Shown: piece after piece, positions 53,764 through 61,595 of the stretch
Position numbering within the stretch: position 1 is the stretch's first letter
Layout of the letters: the number at the start of each line of letters is the position of its first letter
Assembly: GCA_022563855.1 (NCBI GenBank)
Contig: JADFMN010000001.1
Location: 475,386-539,385, forward strand
Source: Armatimonadota bacterium
GTDB taxonomy: Bacteria > Armatimonadota > Fimbriimonadia > Fimbriimonadales > Fimbriimonadaceae
Direction: 5' to 3'
Length of the DNA: 64,000 bases
Translations under genes and position numbers: made by a program
The notes under the pieces: model-generated
What the model saw: only the letters and a program-made list of their open reading frames with translations
Told to the model about the DNA's origin: nothing
Database searches by the model: none

Positions 53764-54741
53764 GTGACACCGTCAGGCGCGACAGTCAAGATGACGCAAG
53801 GACCCTCGGTTCCTGTCGCCAGTTGGCGCATCGCGCGGGACGACGAACTGATCTTTCAGCTACCGACGCAGACGCTCTGGCAGAGGGCTCTCGCAGCCAC
53901 TGCTGTCGGTGTTGGCTTCCTGTTCATCCTGTTCGTCGCCAGAAACGAGGCTGATCCGCTAGGGTATTTCATGGCCAACGTCAAGGCACTCGCCCTCGTA
54001 GGCGTGGCCGAGGGGCTGCTGTTCTTCCTTTACCGACGGTTATCAAGCTATATCGACGTCGGCTCTGGGGTACGCGCCCAGAAGAATCAACTGCCCGGAG
54101 AAACCGCCGTGCCGGTGCGGGTATCGATGTATCAGGCGGACAGCTTGACCGGCACGGACGAAGGGTTCATGTGGTTCGAGGGCGGAACGCTGTTCTTCAA
54201 AGGCCTTCAAACGGTCTTTCGCCTGAACAGCGGCGACGTTCCGCCGACTGAGCGTTGGCGGGCCTCAGATCGGCAACGTCAAGGCCGCGGCAGCCTGCCG
54301 CGACGAATCCCGATCGAACTGGACGATTGCGCGCTGGCGATCTCGATCCGCATCGTCGATTCGTACGAGGACTTCTCGATCCGAAAGCGGTCCGACAACT
54401 TTGTCCGCGATCTGGACGACTGGTTGGAGAGCGAGCCGAGCAGTACGCTGGAAAGCCTGATGCCTCCGACCGCCCTTCATCCAAACCTGATGAGAACCGG
54501 TCCTTGGAAGTACGAAGGCGTCGTCGCGGGGATGGTCCTCGTCTTCGTGAACACAGCGATCTTTTTGGCGATGCCAAAGGGGTTTCACCCGGAATCGCTA
54601 CAGTTTCTCGCGAGCAATCTTGGGATGGTCTTGACGCTGGGCTTGCAGGCCTTGGCCATCCGGCTCATCTTGCTGGAGGTTCGCGACCTCCAAACTAGGC
54701 GCCGATTGTTCATACAAGAGCAGCTCTCCGGCGTACTATAA
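53764..54741 (+). CDS. Membrane protein of unknown function
   Basis: 325 residues from GTG 53764; ATG 53791 is an alternative that loses nine residues. Two membrane helices near 45-62 and 72-92, a soluble middle domain (about 95-235) with strand-rich sequence (VPVRVSMYQADSLTGTDEGFMWFEGGTLFFKGLQTVF, RIPIELDDCALAISIRI), then two C-terminal helices (about 245-263 and 275-295). The middle part suggests a PH-like or bPH domain by pattern only. It precedes the second sigma factor gene by 49 bp. Confidence 0.75.
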   Translation: MTPSGATVKMTQGPSVPVASWRIARDDELIFQLPTQTLWQRALAATAVGVGFLFILFVARNEADPLGYFMANVKALALVGVAEGLLFFLYRRLSSYIDVGSGVRAQKNQLPGETAVPVRVSMYQADSLTGTDEGFMWFEGGTLFFKGLQTVFRLNSGDVPPTERWRASDRQRQGRGSLPRRIPIELDDCALAISIRIVDSYEDFSIRKRSDNFVRDLDDWLESEPSSTLESLMPPTALHPNLMRTGPWKYEGVVAGMVLVFVNTAIFLAMPKGFHPESLQFLASNLGMVLTLGLQALAIRLILLEVRDLQTRRRLFIQEQLSGVL

Positions 54742-54790
54742 TGCAGGGCTCAACGGCTGGGCGTGCTGATTCGTCTGAGATAATTGAACG

Positions 54791-55339
54791 TTGGACCCAA
54801 ACGAGGACACTAAGATTTCAGAGTACGCCACCAGAGACGAACGGGTCGTTCGGGCGAACGAAGGTTGCCGTGAGGCGATCGGCGAGCTAGTCCGGGAGCA
54901 CTACGGGCGCGTATTCAGGTTCTGTGCGCGGCGCGTAGGCGAGGAACTCGCTGCCGATGCCGCTCAAGAGACGTTTGTGACGATGCAAAGCACGATCAGC
55001 AAGTATCAGGGACGGTCTGAGTTTTCGACGTGGTTGTTGGGAATTGCCAACAACCACTGCCGGAACCTCGTCCGAAAGAAGAGGCCGGAGGTACCGCTGG
55101 AAGATTGGTTCGTAGGAGCCGACAGCCACGAGACCCAGATCGTAGAGCGTCAAACCCTTGCTGAAGCGCTGAAGAAACTCAGCGACGAGCACAGGGAGGT
55201 CGTGCTGCTTCACGAAGTAGACGGGTTGAAGTACTGTGAGATCGCCAAGATGATCGGAGTGCCGGAAGGCACGGTCAAGTCGAGGCTGTTCCACGCGTTC
55301 CGGCAGTTGAGGGTTCATTTGTGCGAGGTGACGGTGTGA
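54791..55339 (+). CDS. ECF RNA polymerase sigma factor
   Basis: 182 residues, TTG start; there is no ATG near. Region 2: AADAAQETFVTMQSTISKYQG (about 55-75) and FSTWLLGIANNHCRNLVRKK. Region 4 HTH: YCEIAKMIGVPEGTVKSRLF (about 148-167). The stop overlaps the next gene start in GTGA, which encodes its presumed anti-sigma. It is a second, independent sigma pair, different in sequence from the one at 24 kb. Confidence 0.92.
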   Translation: MDPNEDTKISEYATRDERVVRANEGCREAIGELVREHYGRVFRFCARRVGEELAADAAQETFVTMQSTISKYQGRSEFSTWLLGIANNHCRNLVRKKRPEVPLEDWFVGADSHETQIVERQTLAEALKKLSDEHREVVLLHEVDGLKYCEIAKMIGVPEGTVKSRLFHAFRQLRVHLCEVTV

Positions 55340-56595
55340 ACTTTTTCGAAGACCTGAAGGCGTATATCGATGGCGAACTGAGCGAAGAGCGCGCGAAGGA
55401 AGTCGCCGCTGCGCTGGAGAGCGACGCCGCTCTGCGCGCGGAGTACGAAGGTCTGCGGGCGCTGTCGAGCCAGATACAGGGCGCTGTACGACAGCACCCG
55501 ATTGCCGGACTCGAAGAGACGTTGAGCCGGATGCAAGTGCGCGACAGACGCCAGATCCCTTGGAAGGCGCTTGGATTTTCTGCTGCCGCGATCGCGGTTG
55601 TGGCCGTCGCCATACCGGTGCTGCGGTCTAACTTCGCGTCGGATTCTGCTTCGGAGGTCGCTCTGTTGAGTGCGGCGGATGAGGTGGATTCCACGGCCGC
55701 AGATGAGATGGACCTGTTCGATTCAGGGGCGTCGTTCGACGACGGCCTGGACATTACGATGGGCGCCCCTACTTCCGGCGGCTTGAGCGTTCCCGACGTG
55801 GCCGGCGAGATCGAAGGGGTTCGAGAATCCGAATGGACCGACGATGGCAGGGCTCGCATAGAATCCGACGATGCCGTAAAGGCGCGCGAGGGGGCCGACA
55901 TCGACGCGCTGGCCGAGACGACTGATCGGCCTGCCGCAAAGGCAGCGGCTGGCGGAGCTGGCGCAAAGACCGGCGGTGGGACGGGCGGCGGAGCTGACGC
56001 AAAGACCGGCGGTGGGACGGGCGGCGGAGCTGGTGCGACGACCGGCGGCGGGACGACAGGTGGAGCTCGCGCGGGAGGCGGATTCGGCGGAGGAGGAGGA
56101 TTCGGCGGTCTGGCCAACATTCAGTTGCCACGAAGGCTGATCCTGACGGTATCCAATCTTGTGCAGGCCGCTAAGACCCTCACCGACAAGCTGTCGGACC
56201 TCAAGATCGCGACCGTCTCGCTAACTCGACGTTCGGCTAGAGCCGCTCAGTCTGAGAAGATCTTCCGGCTTGAGCTTTCGTCGGACGAGCTGCAATCGTT
56301 GCAGAAAGAGCTGGCGAAGATCGGCACCGTCAAGGAGCTGACCGCAGATCAGACGCGCAGAGCGATGTCGCTCGAATTCAAGCAGGCCGAGCAGGAGCGA
56401 GAAGAGCTAGAAGAGCGATTGAAGGACGCGGCTTCGGATGAGGAGAAGCAGAAGATCCAGTCCCAGCTTGACCGGCTCGACGAGATATCGAACTCCGAGC
56501 AGGCCAAACCGGGTTCGATCACCATTGAGATCGTCCTCCGGCTCAAGGGCGACGGCGGCTCGTACGCTGTTTTCGGCCCACCGCAAAGCGGATGA
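55336..56595 (+). CDS. Anti-sigma-like membrane protein with Gly-rich minisatellite and C-terminal coiled coil
   Basis: 419 residues from GTG 55336 (overlapping the sigma stop). The N-terminal NFFEDLKAYIDGELSEERAKEV resembles the anti-sigma N-terminal fold but has no zinc cysteines. Membrane helix at about 77-95 (LGFSAAAIAVVAVAIPVL). An acidic extracytoplasmic region, then a Gly/Ala/Thr-rich linker (about 205-255) encoded partly by three 36-bp repeats (55954-56061). The C-terminal part is charged and helical (SDELQSLQKELAKIGTVKEL and EREELEERLKDAASDEEKQK), with a DUF4349-like feel. Probably senses an envelope signal. Confidence 0.82.
   Translation: MNFFEDLKAYIDGELSEERAKEVAAALESDAALRAEYEGLRALSSQIQGAVRQHPIAGLEETLSRMQVRDRRQIPWKALGFSAAAIAVVAVAIPVLRSNFASDSASEVALLSAADEVDSTAADEMDLFDSGASFDDGLDITMGAPTSGGLSVPDVAGEIEGVRESEWTDDGRARIESDDAVKAREGADIDALAETTDRPAAKAAAGGAGAKTGGGTGGGADAKTGGGTGGGAGATTGGGTTGGARAGGGFGGGGGFGGLANIQLPRRLILTVSNLVQAAKTLTDKLSDLKIATVSLTRRSARAAQSEKIFRLELSSDELQSLQKELAKIGTVKELTADQTRRAMSLEFKQAEQEREELEERLKDAASDEEKQKIQSQLDRLDEISNSEQAKPGSITIEIVLRLKGDGGSYAVFGPPQSG
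55954..56061 (+). repeat. In-frame 36-bp minisatellite, three units
   Basis: Units start at 55954, 55990 and 56026, each beginning GGAGCTG. The first two differ at one base, the third at several. Each encodes 12 residues (GAGAKTGGGTGG and close variants). The period is a multiple of 3, so copy number can change without a frameshift. Confidence 0.85.
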
Positions 56596-56686
56596 CGCCG
56601 AATCGTATGTCATAATTCCCTTTCGCGCCCGTCCGTGCTTGCCCGGCAAGCGCGAGACGAAACCTTAGGAAAGGCTCACGAGAAGC

Positions 56687-57298
56687 ATGGCGACGTATCG
56701 AGGAAGAAAGAACGACATTTGCCGCAGGGTCGGCTTCAATCTCTGGGGCAAGCCAAAGTGCCCGAGTACCAAGCGACCGTTCAGACCGGGTCAGCACGGA
56801 CCCGATGTACGGCGGGATAACCGGCTGTCCGAGTACGGCGAACAGCTCTTGGCCAAACAGGTGATTCGGCGGTTCTACGGGATGCTCGAGAAGCAGTTCC
56901 GGATCACGTTCAAGAAGGCCGTGAAGATGCACGGCAACAGCAGTCTCAACTTTCTACGTTTGCTGGAGCTTCGCCTACAGACCGCCGTCTGGAGGTCCGG
57001 ATTCGCCAACTCCATCTTTCAGGCGAGGCAGATGGTCAACCATGGCCACATCCTCGTGAACGGCAAGAAGACCGACATCCCGAGCTACCGCTTGAAGGTC
57101 GGCGATGAAATCACCGTGCGCCACCGCGACGCCAGCCGAGGCATCGCGACGAGGAATCACTTCGAGGGCGCGGCCATTCCGCCGTACATGAACTCCGACC
57201 CGGTCGATTTCAGCGCGAAGATCGTGGCACTGCCCGAGCGCGAGGACTTCCCTGACTTCTTCGACGAGCAGAAAGTCGTCGAGTACTACGCGCGGTAG
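56687..57298 (+). CDS. rpsD: 30S ribosomal protein S4
   Basis: 203 residues. MATYRGRKNDICRRVGFNLWGK at the start, RPGQHGPDVRR, NFLRLLELRLQTAVWRSGFA and the S4 RNA-binding domain QARQMVNHGHILVNGKKTDIPSY with VGDEITVR. It nucleates 30S assembly on 16S rRNA. The N-terminal zinc-type cysteine set is reduced to two (C12 and C25). GAGAAG precedes the ATG. It is separated from the usual rpsM-rpsK-rpoA cluster, following an anti-sigma gene, with a repeat-only gap downstream. Confidence 0.96.
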   Translation: MATYRGRKNDICRRVGFNLWGKPKCPSTKRPFRPGQHGPDVRRDNRLSEYGEQLLAKQVIRRFYGMLEKQFRITFKKAVKMHGNSSLNFLRLLELRLQTAVWRSGFANSIFQARQMVNHGHILVNGKKTDIPSYRLKVGDEITVRHRDASRGIATRNHFEGAAIPPYMNSDPVDFSAKIVALPEREDFPDFFDEQKVVEYYAR

Positions 57299-57315
57299 TC
57301 GATCACCCGACTAGC

Positions 57316-57342
57316 GCGGCTCGCGGGGACGCTCGCCCTCCC
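57316..57342 (-). repeat. REP-like repeat family R1, isolated copy
   Basis: A 27-bp copy in the orientation seen at 2904-2972, 17 bp after the rpsD stop and 54 kb from the RAYT gene. Confidence 0.85.
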
Positions 57343-57459
57343 ATCCTGTCAGAGAAAGATGGAGGGTCGTGCTCCTGTGCGACCTTGGCTTCCATCAACT
57401 GCGACATTCGCGCTCTATCAGAATCGCGATGCTGGTGGACCAAGAGTCCGCGCTCCGAA
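57333..57459 (+). repeat. R4 long repeat, copy A
   Basis: Shares almost all of its 127 bp with 57761-57917, starting TCGCCCTCCCATCCTGTCAG and ending GAGTCCGCGCTCCGAA. It begins inside the R1 copy. It is part of an 819-bp gap (57299-58117) in which no coding gene is supported and repeats account for most of the sequence. Confidence 0.8.
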
Positions 57460-57615
57460 TACACAATGCCGCCTGATGTGCGCCGGTCGAATCCCTCACC
57501 TAGCCTGTCCCGCTCACGATAGCGACACCCGACCGGGAGGTCGAGGAGCGGGAGAGGGATCGCCAGTCCAAACGCCCGCGCTCCGAGTCTTTACAGCCTG
57601 ACGCACGAGATGCGC

Positions 57616-57690
57616 CTCCGAATCCCTCCCCCGGCCTACAGGCCGATATTTACTAGAGCCGTTCGTGGCTGGGGGAGGCTAGGTGGGGGC
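57616..57690 (+). repeat. Imperfect palindrome, first copy
   Basis: A foldback from CCCTCCCCCGGCC (left arm) to GGCTGGGGGAGG (right arm), followed by CTAGGTGGGGG. A related copy lies at 57911-57986. A third, looser foldback spans about 57490-57560 (ATCCCT...AGGGAT). Confidence 0.6.
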
Positions 57691-57760
57691 CTTGACATCA
57701 CGACACTTTGAGTCCAATAGCTCGCCCCTGGGGATGCTCGATCCGCTCAGGATCACGCGC

Positions 57761-57917
57761 TCGCCCTCCCATCCTGTCAGAGAGAATGATGGAGGGTCGT
57801 GCTCCTGTGCGACCTTGGCTTTCATCAACTGCGACATTCGCGCTCTATCAGTATCGCGATGCTGGTGGACTAAGAGTCCACAGGCCGGGATGCGGACTAA
57901 GAGTCCGCGCTCCGAAC
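57761..57917 (+). repeat. R4 long repeat, copy B
   Basis: Second copy of the repeat at 57333-57459. It differs at a few bases and carries an extra segment that repeats its own AAGAGTCC motif (about 57871-57910). Confidence 0.8.
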
Positions 57918-57986
57918 TCCTCTACCGGCCTACGGGCTGTCGCTTGTTGCAAGTACTCGAGGCCGGGGGAGGTTAGGTGGGGGCTG
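57911..57986 (+). repeat. Imperfect palindrome, second copy
   Basis: Ends GGCCGGGGGAGGTTAGGTGG, matching the end of 57616-57690. Its left arm is less well conserved. The remaining 130 bp to trpA show nothing recognisable. Confidence 0.55.
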
Positions 57987-58117
57987 GAGCGATATTGACG
58001 TGAGAGAGCGGTGTCGCAGGATCCTTCGATCTGCTCAGGATGACGTGCCACCCTCCAGCGGCATGATCTTGGTCGCCCGCCGCGTGCAGGCTTGCAGACC
58101 CGCTTCACAATAAGGGC

Positions 58118-58906
58118 TCAGCCTCGCGTCGCTTTCTTCAGCTCTCGGATTTGATCGACAAGCCGGTCGCGACCTTTTCCGTTCTCCCAGTTGCGGGCCA
58201 GCTCGTTCACCAGCCACGAGCCGATCACCGCTCCGTCAGCCACTTCGCAGACCATCTTGACGTGGTCGGGAGTGCTGATCCCAAACCCGACGCACACGGG
58301 CAGCTTGGTTCGCTGCTTGATCCGCAAGACCAGGTCCTTTACGTCGGGCGGCACGGTCTGCCCCGCACCGGTCACGCCAGTGCGCGACACCGCGTAGACA
58401 AAGCCGGTGGCACTCTGCACGACTGTATCAAGCCGTGCATCGGTGCTCGTCGGCGCGGTCAGGAACACCGTGTCCAGTCTGTGCTCGCGGCTGACGGCGA
58501 TCCAGTCCGACGCCTCCTCTGGGATCAGGTCGCTGACGATCACGCCCGCGACACCCGCTTGAACGACGGCGCTCGCGTACTCATCGAGCCCGAAGGCCAA
58601 GACCGGATTGTAGTACCCCATCAGCACGACGGGAACGCGGTCGAAACCCCGCAGGCTGTCGAGAATCGCCCTCGGAGTGACGCCTCTATCCAAGGCCAGC
58701 TGACTCGAAGCCTGGATCGTCGGGCCGTCGGCGATCGGATCGCTGAACGGAATCCCCACCTCGATCAGATCGGCGCCACCGTCCGCAAGAGCGTCAAGAA
58801 CCGCAGGAAGCTCGGCCAGCGGCGGATCGCCGCCGGTGACGAACAGCACGAGCGCCTTCTCCTTCTTCTCCTGCAACTCTGCAAAGCGGTCTGCGATCGC
58901 ACTCAT
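58118..58906 (-). CDS. trpA: Tryptophan synthase alpha subunit
   Basis: 262 residues, normal TrpA. Cleaves indole-3-glycerol phosphate and feeds indole to TrpB. Motifs: LVLFVTGGDPPLAELP, LIEVGIPFSDPIADGPTIQ (47-65, with catalytic E49 and D60), PVVLMGYYNPVLAFGLDEY, GVIVSDLIPEE, and the phosphate loop VCVGFGISTPDHV with GAVIGSWLV. No trpB or other trp gene is adjacent; the neighbours are a repeat region and a metallopeptidase gene. Confidence 0.96.
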   Translation of the reverse strand: MSAIADRFAELQEKKEKALVLFVTGGDPPLAELPAVLDALADGGADLIEVGIPFSDPIADGPTIQASSQLALDRGVTPRAILDSLRGFDRVPVVLMGYYNPVLAFGLDEYASAVVQAGVAGVIVSDLIPEEASDWIAVSREHRLDTVFLTAPTSTDARLDTVVQSATGFVYAVSRTGVTGAGQTVPPDVKDLVLRIKQRTKLPVCVGFGISTPDHVKMVCEVADGAVIGSWLVNELARNWENGKGRDRLVDQIRELKKATRG

Positions 58907-59002
58907 CCGGCCAAGAGAATACTCGCTCGACCTCCGCGCCGAGCGGGATCATGCATACGTGATCTGAATGCTGTTCCGCTTTTGCGAAATGTAACGGTAG
59001 GG

Positions 59003-60355
59003 CTAGCTACCGTCACCCTCGGCTACTACGATCTCCCAATACTCTCCCTCCATTTCTGGGCTCTTGGAGCGGGCGAACTCACGCAGGAATCGAACCTTTG
59101 CACCTACTATCGGATCGACGGCAATTATCTTCTTAAGAAGCGCCCAGCGCTCCGGTACAAACATCGCCGCCCAGAGCGTGGCCTTGTCCTCCTCAATTGC
59201 AGACATCGTGTACTTGCTTGCGAAGCCTGGCTGCGGGTGACTTAGTGGCCACAGGCTTTGCCCACCTGAAGCGAGAATAGCAGCTTCGCCCCCTGATCCG
59301 TACTTGAAATCGCTGAGGTTGAACGCCGTCCATTTCGGATCGCTGAAAGTCTGCGAGCCGTACCACTCCTCATCTATCATGTGAAAGAACTCGTGATGGA
59401 CGAGATTGCGCGCGTAGACTGGGTTCTTGAAGCGGGTTACGTCGAAGTAGAGCATCTCCTCACTTACTCGAGGCGCGGCAGGTCTAGACCGTCCTTCTTT
59501 AAGGATCTGCTCGACGAGCACGATCTTCTTGAGATTGCTCGCCTCCATGAAATCCCTCGGGTATTTCGAGAACTCAGCGATGACGGCCTTGTAGAAGCCC
59601 GCAGCCAAATCCATGTTCTCTGGTTGAACCGGCTTGTACGTGCTTTTGCCCAGCTCGCCCTCGCTTTGCGCGTATACGACCATTGCCGCAATGGCCTCGG
59701 CCCTCAAGTCCCGTTCTGACAGGAGCCTTGCGTTAGGCGGGGCCGTGAATGCGAACAGATGCTCTGCAGGCGGCACTGTGCTCATCGACTTGACAGTGAG
59801 AATGTGCGTCCGCGGCGTGGAACCGCTCGTGTCGAAGAACTCGGCCTGTCGGACCAAACTGTCTTCTTCCCCCAGGTGCAGCCGGATCGCGTACCTGCCG
59901 TAGGAATCAAGCTGTGCGGACACGATCGTTCGCTTCTCGCCGCGACGGGTTCGACTGCCTTCGTTCTTCGTCGATTCAACGCCATCGAACGCCGACGGAT
60001 CGAAGAAAGCGCGCCACAAGGAAAGCGTTTCGTCGGATAGAAGGTCTTTGAACGCAGCCGCAGTCTGCTCTCGGACGATGTACGTGTTCTTCGCTTTGTG
60101 CAGGACGGTCAGGTTTTTCCCGTCGGCGACATACAGCGTCGTGGGCGTGTCGATCATCGCCTTGTCCGGCTTGGCGAGAACCACGTGGTATTCGCCTTGC
60201 ACGCCTCCCACTTCGATCAGCGTGTAGGTGACGTCCAACCCCGGAGCGGAGTTCAACGCCTTGACGAACTTAGCTAGGTAGCCGGCATCCCCAACGACAG
60301 CCACAGCTATCGCGACGAAGAACACAGCTACCCCTACGTACAGTTTTCGAATCAT
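59003..60355 (-). CDS. Exported HExxH zinc-peptidase-like protein with LolA-like N-terminal region
   Basis: 450 residues. An N-terminal hydrophobic segment (5-22) serves as signal or anchor. About 30-205 is strand-rich and resembles LolA/DUF2092-type lipid-binding folds (VTYTLIEVGGVQGEYHVVLAKPDKAMID, then YAIRLHLGEEDSLVRQAEFFD). The C-terminal part (about 240-450) has HEFFH at 321-325 and a downstream AIEEDKATLWA (387-397) offering a glutamate third ligand. This is the pattern of putative zinc-binding metallopeptidases. Substrate unknown. The combination of the two regions is uncommon in my experience. Single gene. Confidence 0.82.
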   Translation of the reverse strand: MIRKLYVGVAVFFVAIAVAVVGDAGYLAKFVKALNSAPGLDVTYTLIEVGGVQGEYHVVLAKPDKAMIDTPTTLYVADGKNLTVLHKAKNTYIVREQTAAAFKDLLSDETLSLWRAFFDPSAFDGVESTKNEGSRTRRGEKRTIVSAQLDSYGRYAIRLHLGEEDSLVRQAEFFDTSGSTPRTHILTVKSMSTVPPAEHLFAFTAPPNARLLSERDLRAEAIAAMVVYAQSEGELGKSTYKPVQPENMDLAAGFYKAVIAEFSKYPRDFMEASNLKKIVLVEQILKEGRSRPAAPRVSEEMLYFDVTRFKNPVYARNLVHHEFFHMIDEEWYGSQTFSDPKWTAFNLSDFKYGSGGEAAILASGGQSLWPLSHPQPGFASKYTMSAIEEDKATLWAAMFVPERWALLKKIIAVDPIVGAKVRFLREFARSKSPEMEGEYWEIVVAEGDGS

Positions 60356-60428
60356 TCTTGATCCTCGTTCTCCCGTTCAGGTGCTTCTTAAGATTACCTC
60401 GACCGGTCATTCGCTGCTGCAGAGCAAG

Positions 60429-60460
60429 AAAGCGTCCAATGCCGAAACACTGGACGCTTT
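60429..60460 (-). terminator. Hairpin terminator after the second PEP-CTERM gene
   Basis: A perfect 10-bp stem (AAAGCGTCCA at 60429-60438, TGGACGCTTT at 60451-60460) with a 12-base loop lies 25 bp beyond the stop of the minus-strand gene. A short T-rich stretch follows. Confidence 0.7.
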
Positions 60461-60485
60461 TGGACTTCATGTAGAAGCCCCGCCG

Positions 60486-61211
60486 TCAAGCAACCTTCTT
60501 GCGCCGTCGGTGAGCGACGAGCGCAGCAGCACCCATGGCGAGAGCGACCATCGACGCAGGCTCGGGAACGCCGGTGATCCTGTAGGCTGCGTCTCGGTGT
60601 CGATCTACAAAGTTGGTTCCGCCACCGAAGTTGAATCCGCCATTAGGGTTAACTTGAACTGAGTTGTTGCCGCCTGCAAACGTGCCTGAATTCCAGGCGA
60701 CGACTGCGATCTGACCACCGGGATCGTAGTCGAGGATGCCCATGACGCCTACCCAGTAGGTACCTGCGCCAGGAAGGAAGACGTTTACAGGAATCCGAAC
60801 TTCGGATTCCGCGAATCTCCAACCCAAAGGGGGCCCCACAGTTACTGATCCTGGCAGCACCGTTTGGCTGCCGACATCACCGGTGAGGCTGGCAGCGGCA
60901 GTGGCTACGGACGAATAGAACTCGACGCGATAACCCCTGACGCGACCGTTCGTGAAAAACGCGTTAAGGAACCCGCTGTACCCGCCCATTATCGCGTCGA
61001 CTTGCAGAATGTTCGTCTGCGTCTCCGTCACTGTGAAGTCTTCAATATAGTTGACGTCGAACTCGTCCCACGCAGCTTCGAAGTCTTGCGAAGCATAGAT
61101 TTCGCTCCAGTCCGCCTGCACGGCGCCAGTGATGTGATCTAGGACTACGTCTGCGCCGGCAAATGAGCCCAGCGCGAGAACAGCCCCGATTCCAAGGAAT
61201 CTATTGCGCAT
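60486..61211 (-). CDS. PEP-CTERM sorting-domain protein (second)
   Basis: 241 residues from ATG 61211 with GGAGTAGGA upstream. Signal peptide MRNRFLGIGAVLALGSFAGA. The mature part is rich in Gly, Asn and aromatic residues. The end GVPEPASMVALAMGAAALVAHRRRKKVA is a complete PEP-CTERM tail (PEP, hydrophobic helix, basic end). No sequence similarity to the first PEP-CTERM protein beyond the signal and tail. Presumed exosortase substrate at the cell surface. A 19-codon lipobox ORF lies 82 bp upstream. Confidence 0.9.
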   Translation of the reverse strand: MRNRFLGIGAVLALGSFAGADVVLDHITGAVQADWSEIYASQDFEAAWDEFDVNYIEDFTVTETQTNILQVDAIMGGYSGFLNAFFTNGRVRGYRVEFYSSVATAAASLTGDVGSQTVLPGSVTVGPPLGWRFAESEVRIPVNVFLPGAGTYWVGVMGILDYDPGGQIAVVAWNSGTFAGGNNSVQVNPNGGFNFGGGTNFVDRHRDAAYRITGVPEPASMVALAMGAAALVAHRRRKKVA

Positions 61212-61293
61212 ATTTGTTTTCCTACTCCAATGAATAATTTCGTTTATCCCAAGCGGACAGCCATTTGGCGTTTTGCCGCTGGCCAAGCGGCTA

Positions 61294-61353
61294 CTAACAA
61301 GCCGCCGCCGAAAGGGGCATCGCCAGCAGTATAGCGATGAGCCATCTTTTCAT
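61294..61353 (-). CDS. 19-residue ORF: complete lipoprotein signal peptide ending at the lipobox cysteine
   Basis: ATG 61353-61351 is preceded by a strong GGAGG (61363-61359). It encodes MKRWLIAILLAMPLSAAAC and then TAG TAG. It has a basic start, hydrophobic core and an ending like a lipobox (SAAAC), with nothing after the cysteine. It is either the stub of a lipoprotein gene cut by two stops, or a leader peptide. It lies in a 384-bp gap (61212-61595) that holds nothing else recognisable except a weak hairpin at 61565-61582. Confidence 0.55.
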   Translation of the reverse strand: MKRWLIAILLAMPLSAAAC

Positions 61354-61595
61354 GACTTCCTCCAGTTTAGAACGCTTATCGTCTGACCAAACTCTATAGT
61401 ACAGCACATTTCACCCAACCGTCCGCACTCATTGGGATGCGTCGCCCGCTTTGCAGTCGACCGGTTGTCGCCTAGTAGTCGTCCATCTTCAGCACTCGGC
61501 CTTGAGCATTCACTTGGGTCTCTTGCTTCGCCGACACGCGTTCCTGACACGAGTTGGACTGACACGGGGGAACGTCCCCGTTCACCACTCGGCAC

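Noticed and set aside
57299..57325. Short stem TAGTCG/CGACTA after rpsD as a terminator
   Set aside because: Only 6 bp, no T tract, and overlaps an R1 copy; too weak to call.
57359..57998. Three 80-97-codon ORFs in the repeat gap after rpsD
   Set aside because: They are translations of the R4 repeats; the two copies read in different frames, and no ribosome sites are evident.
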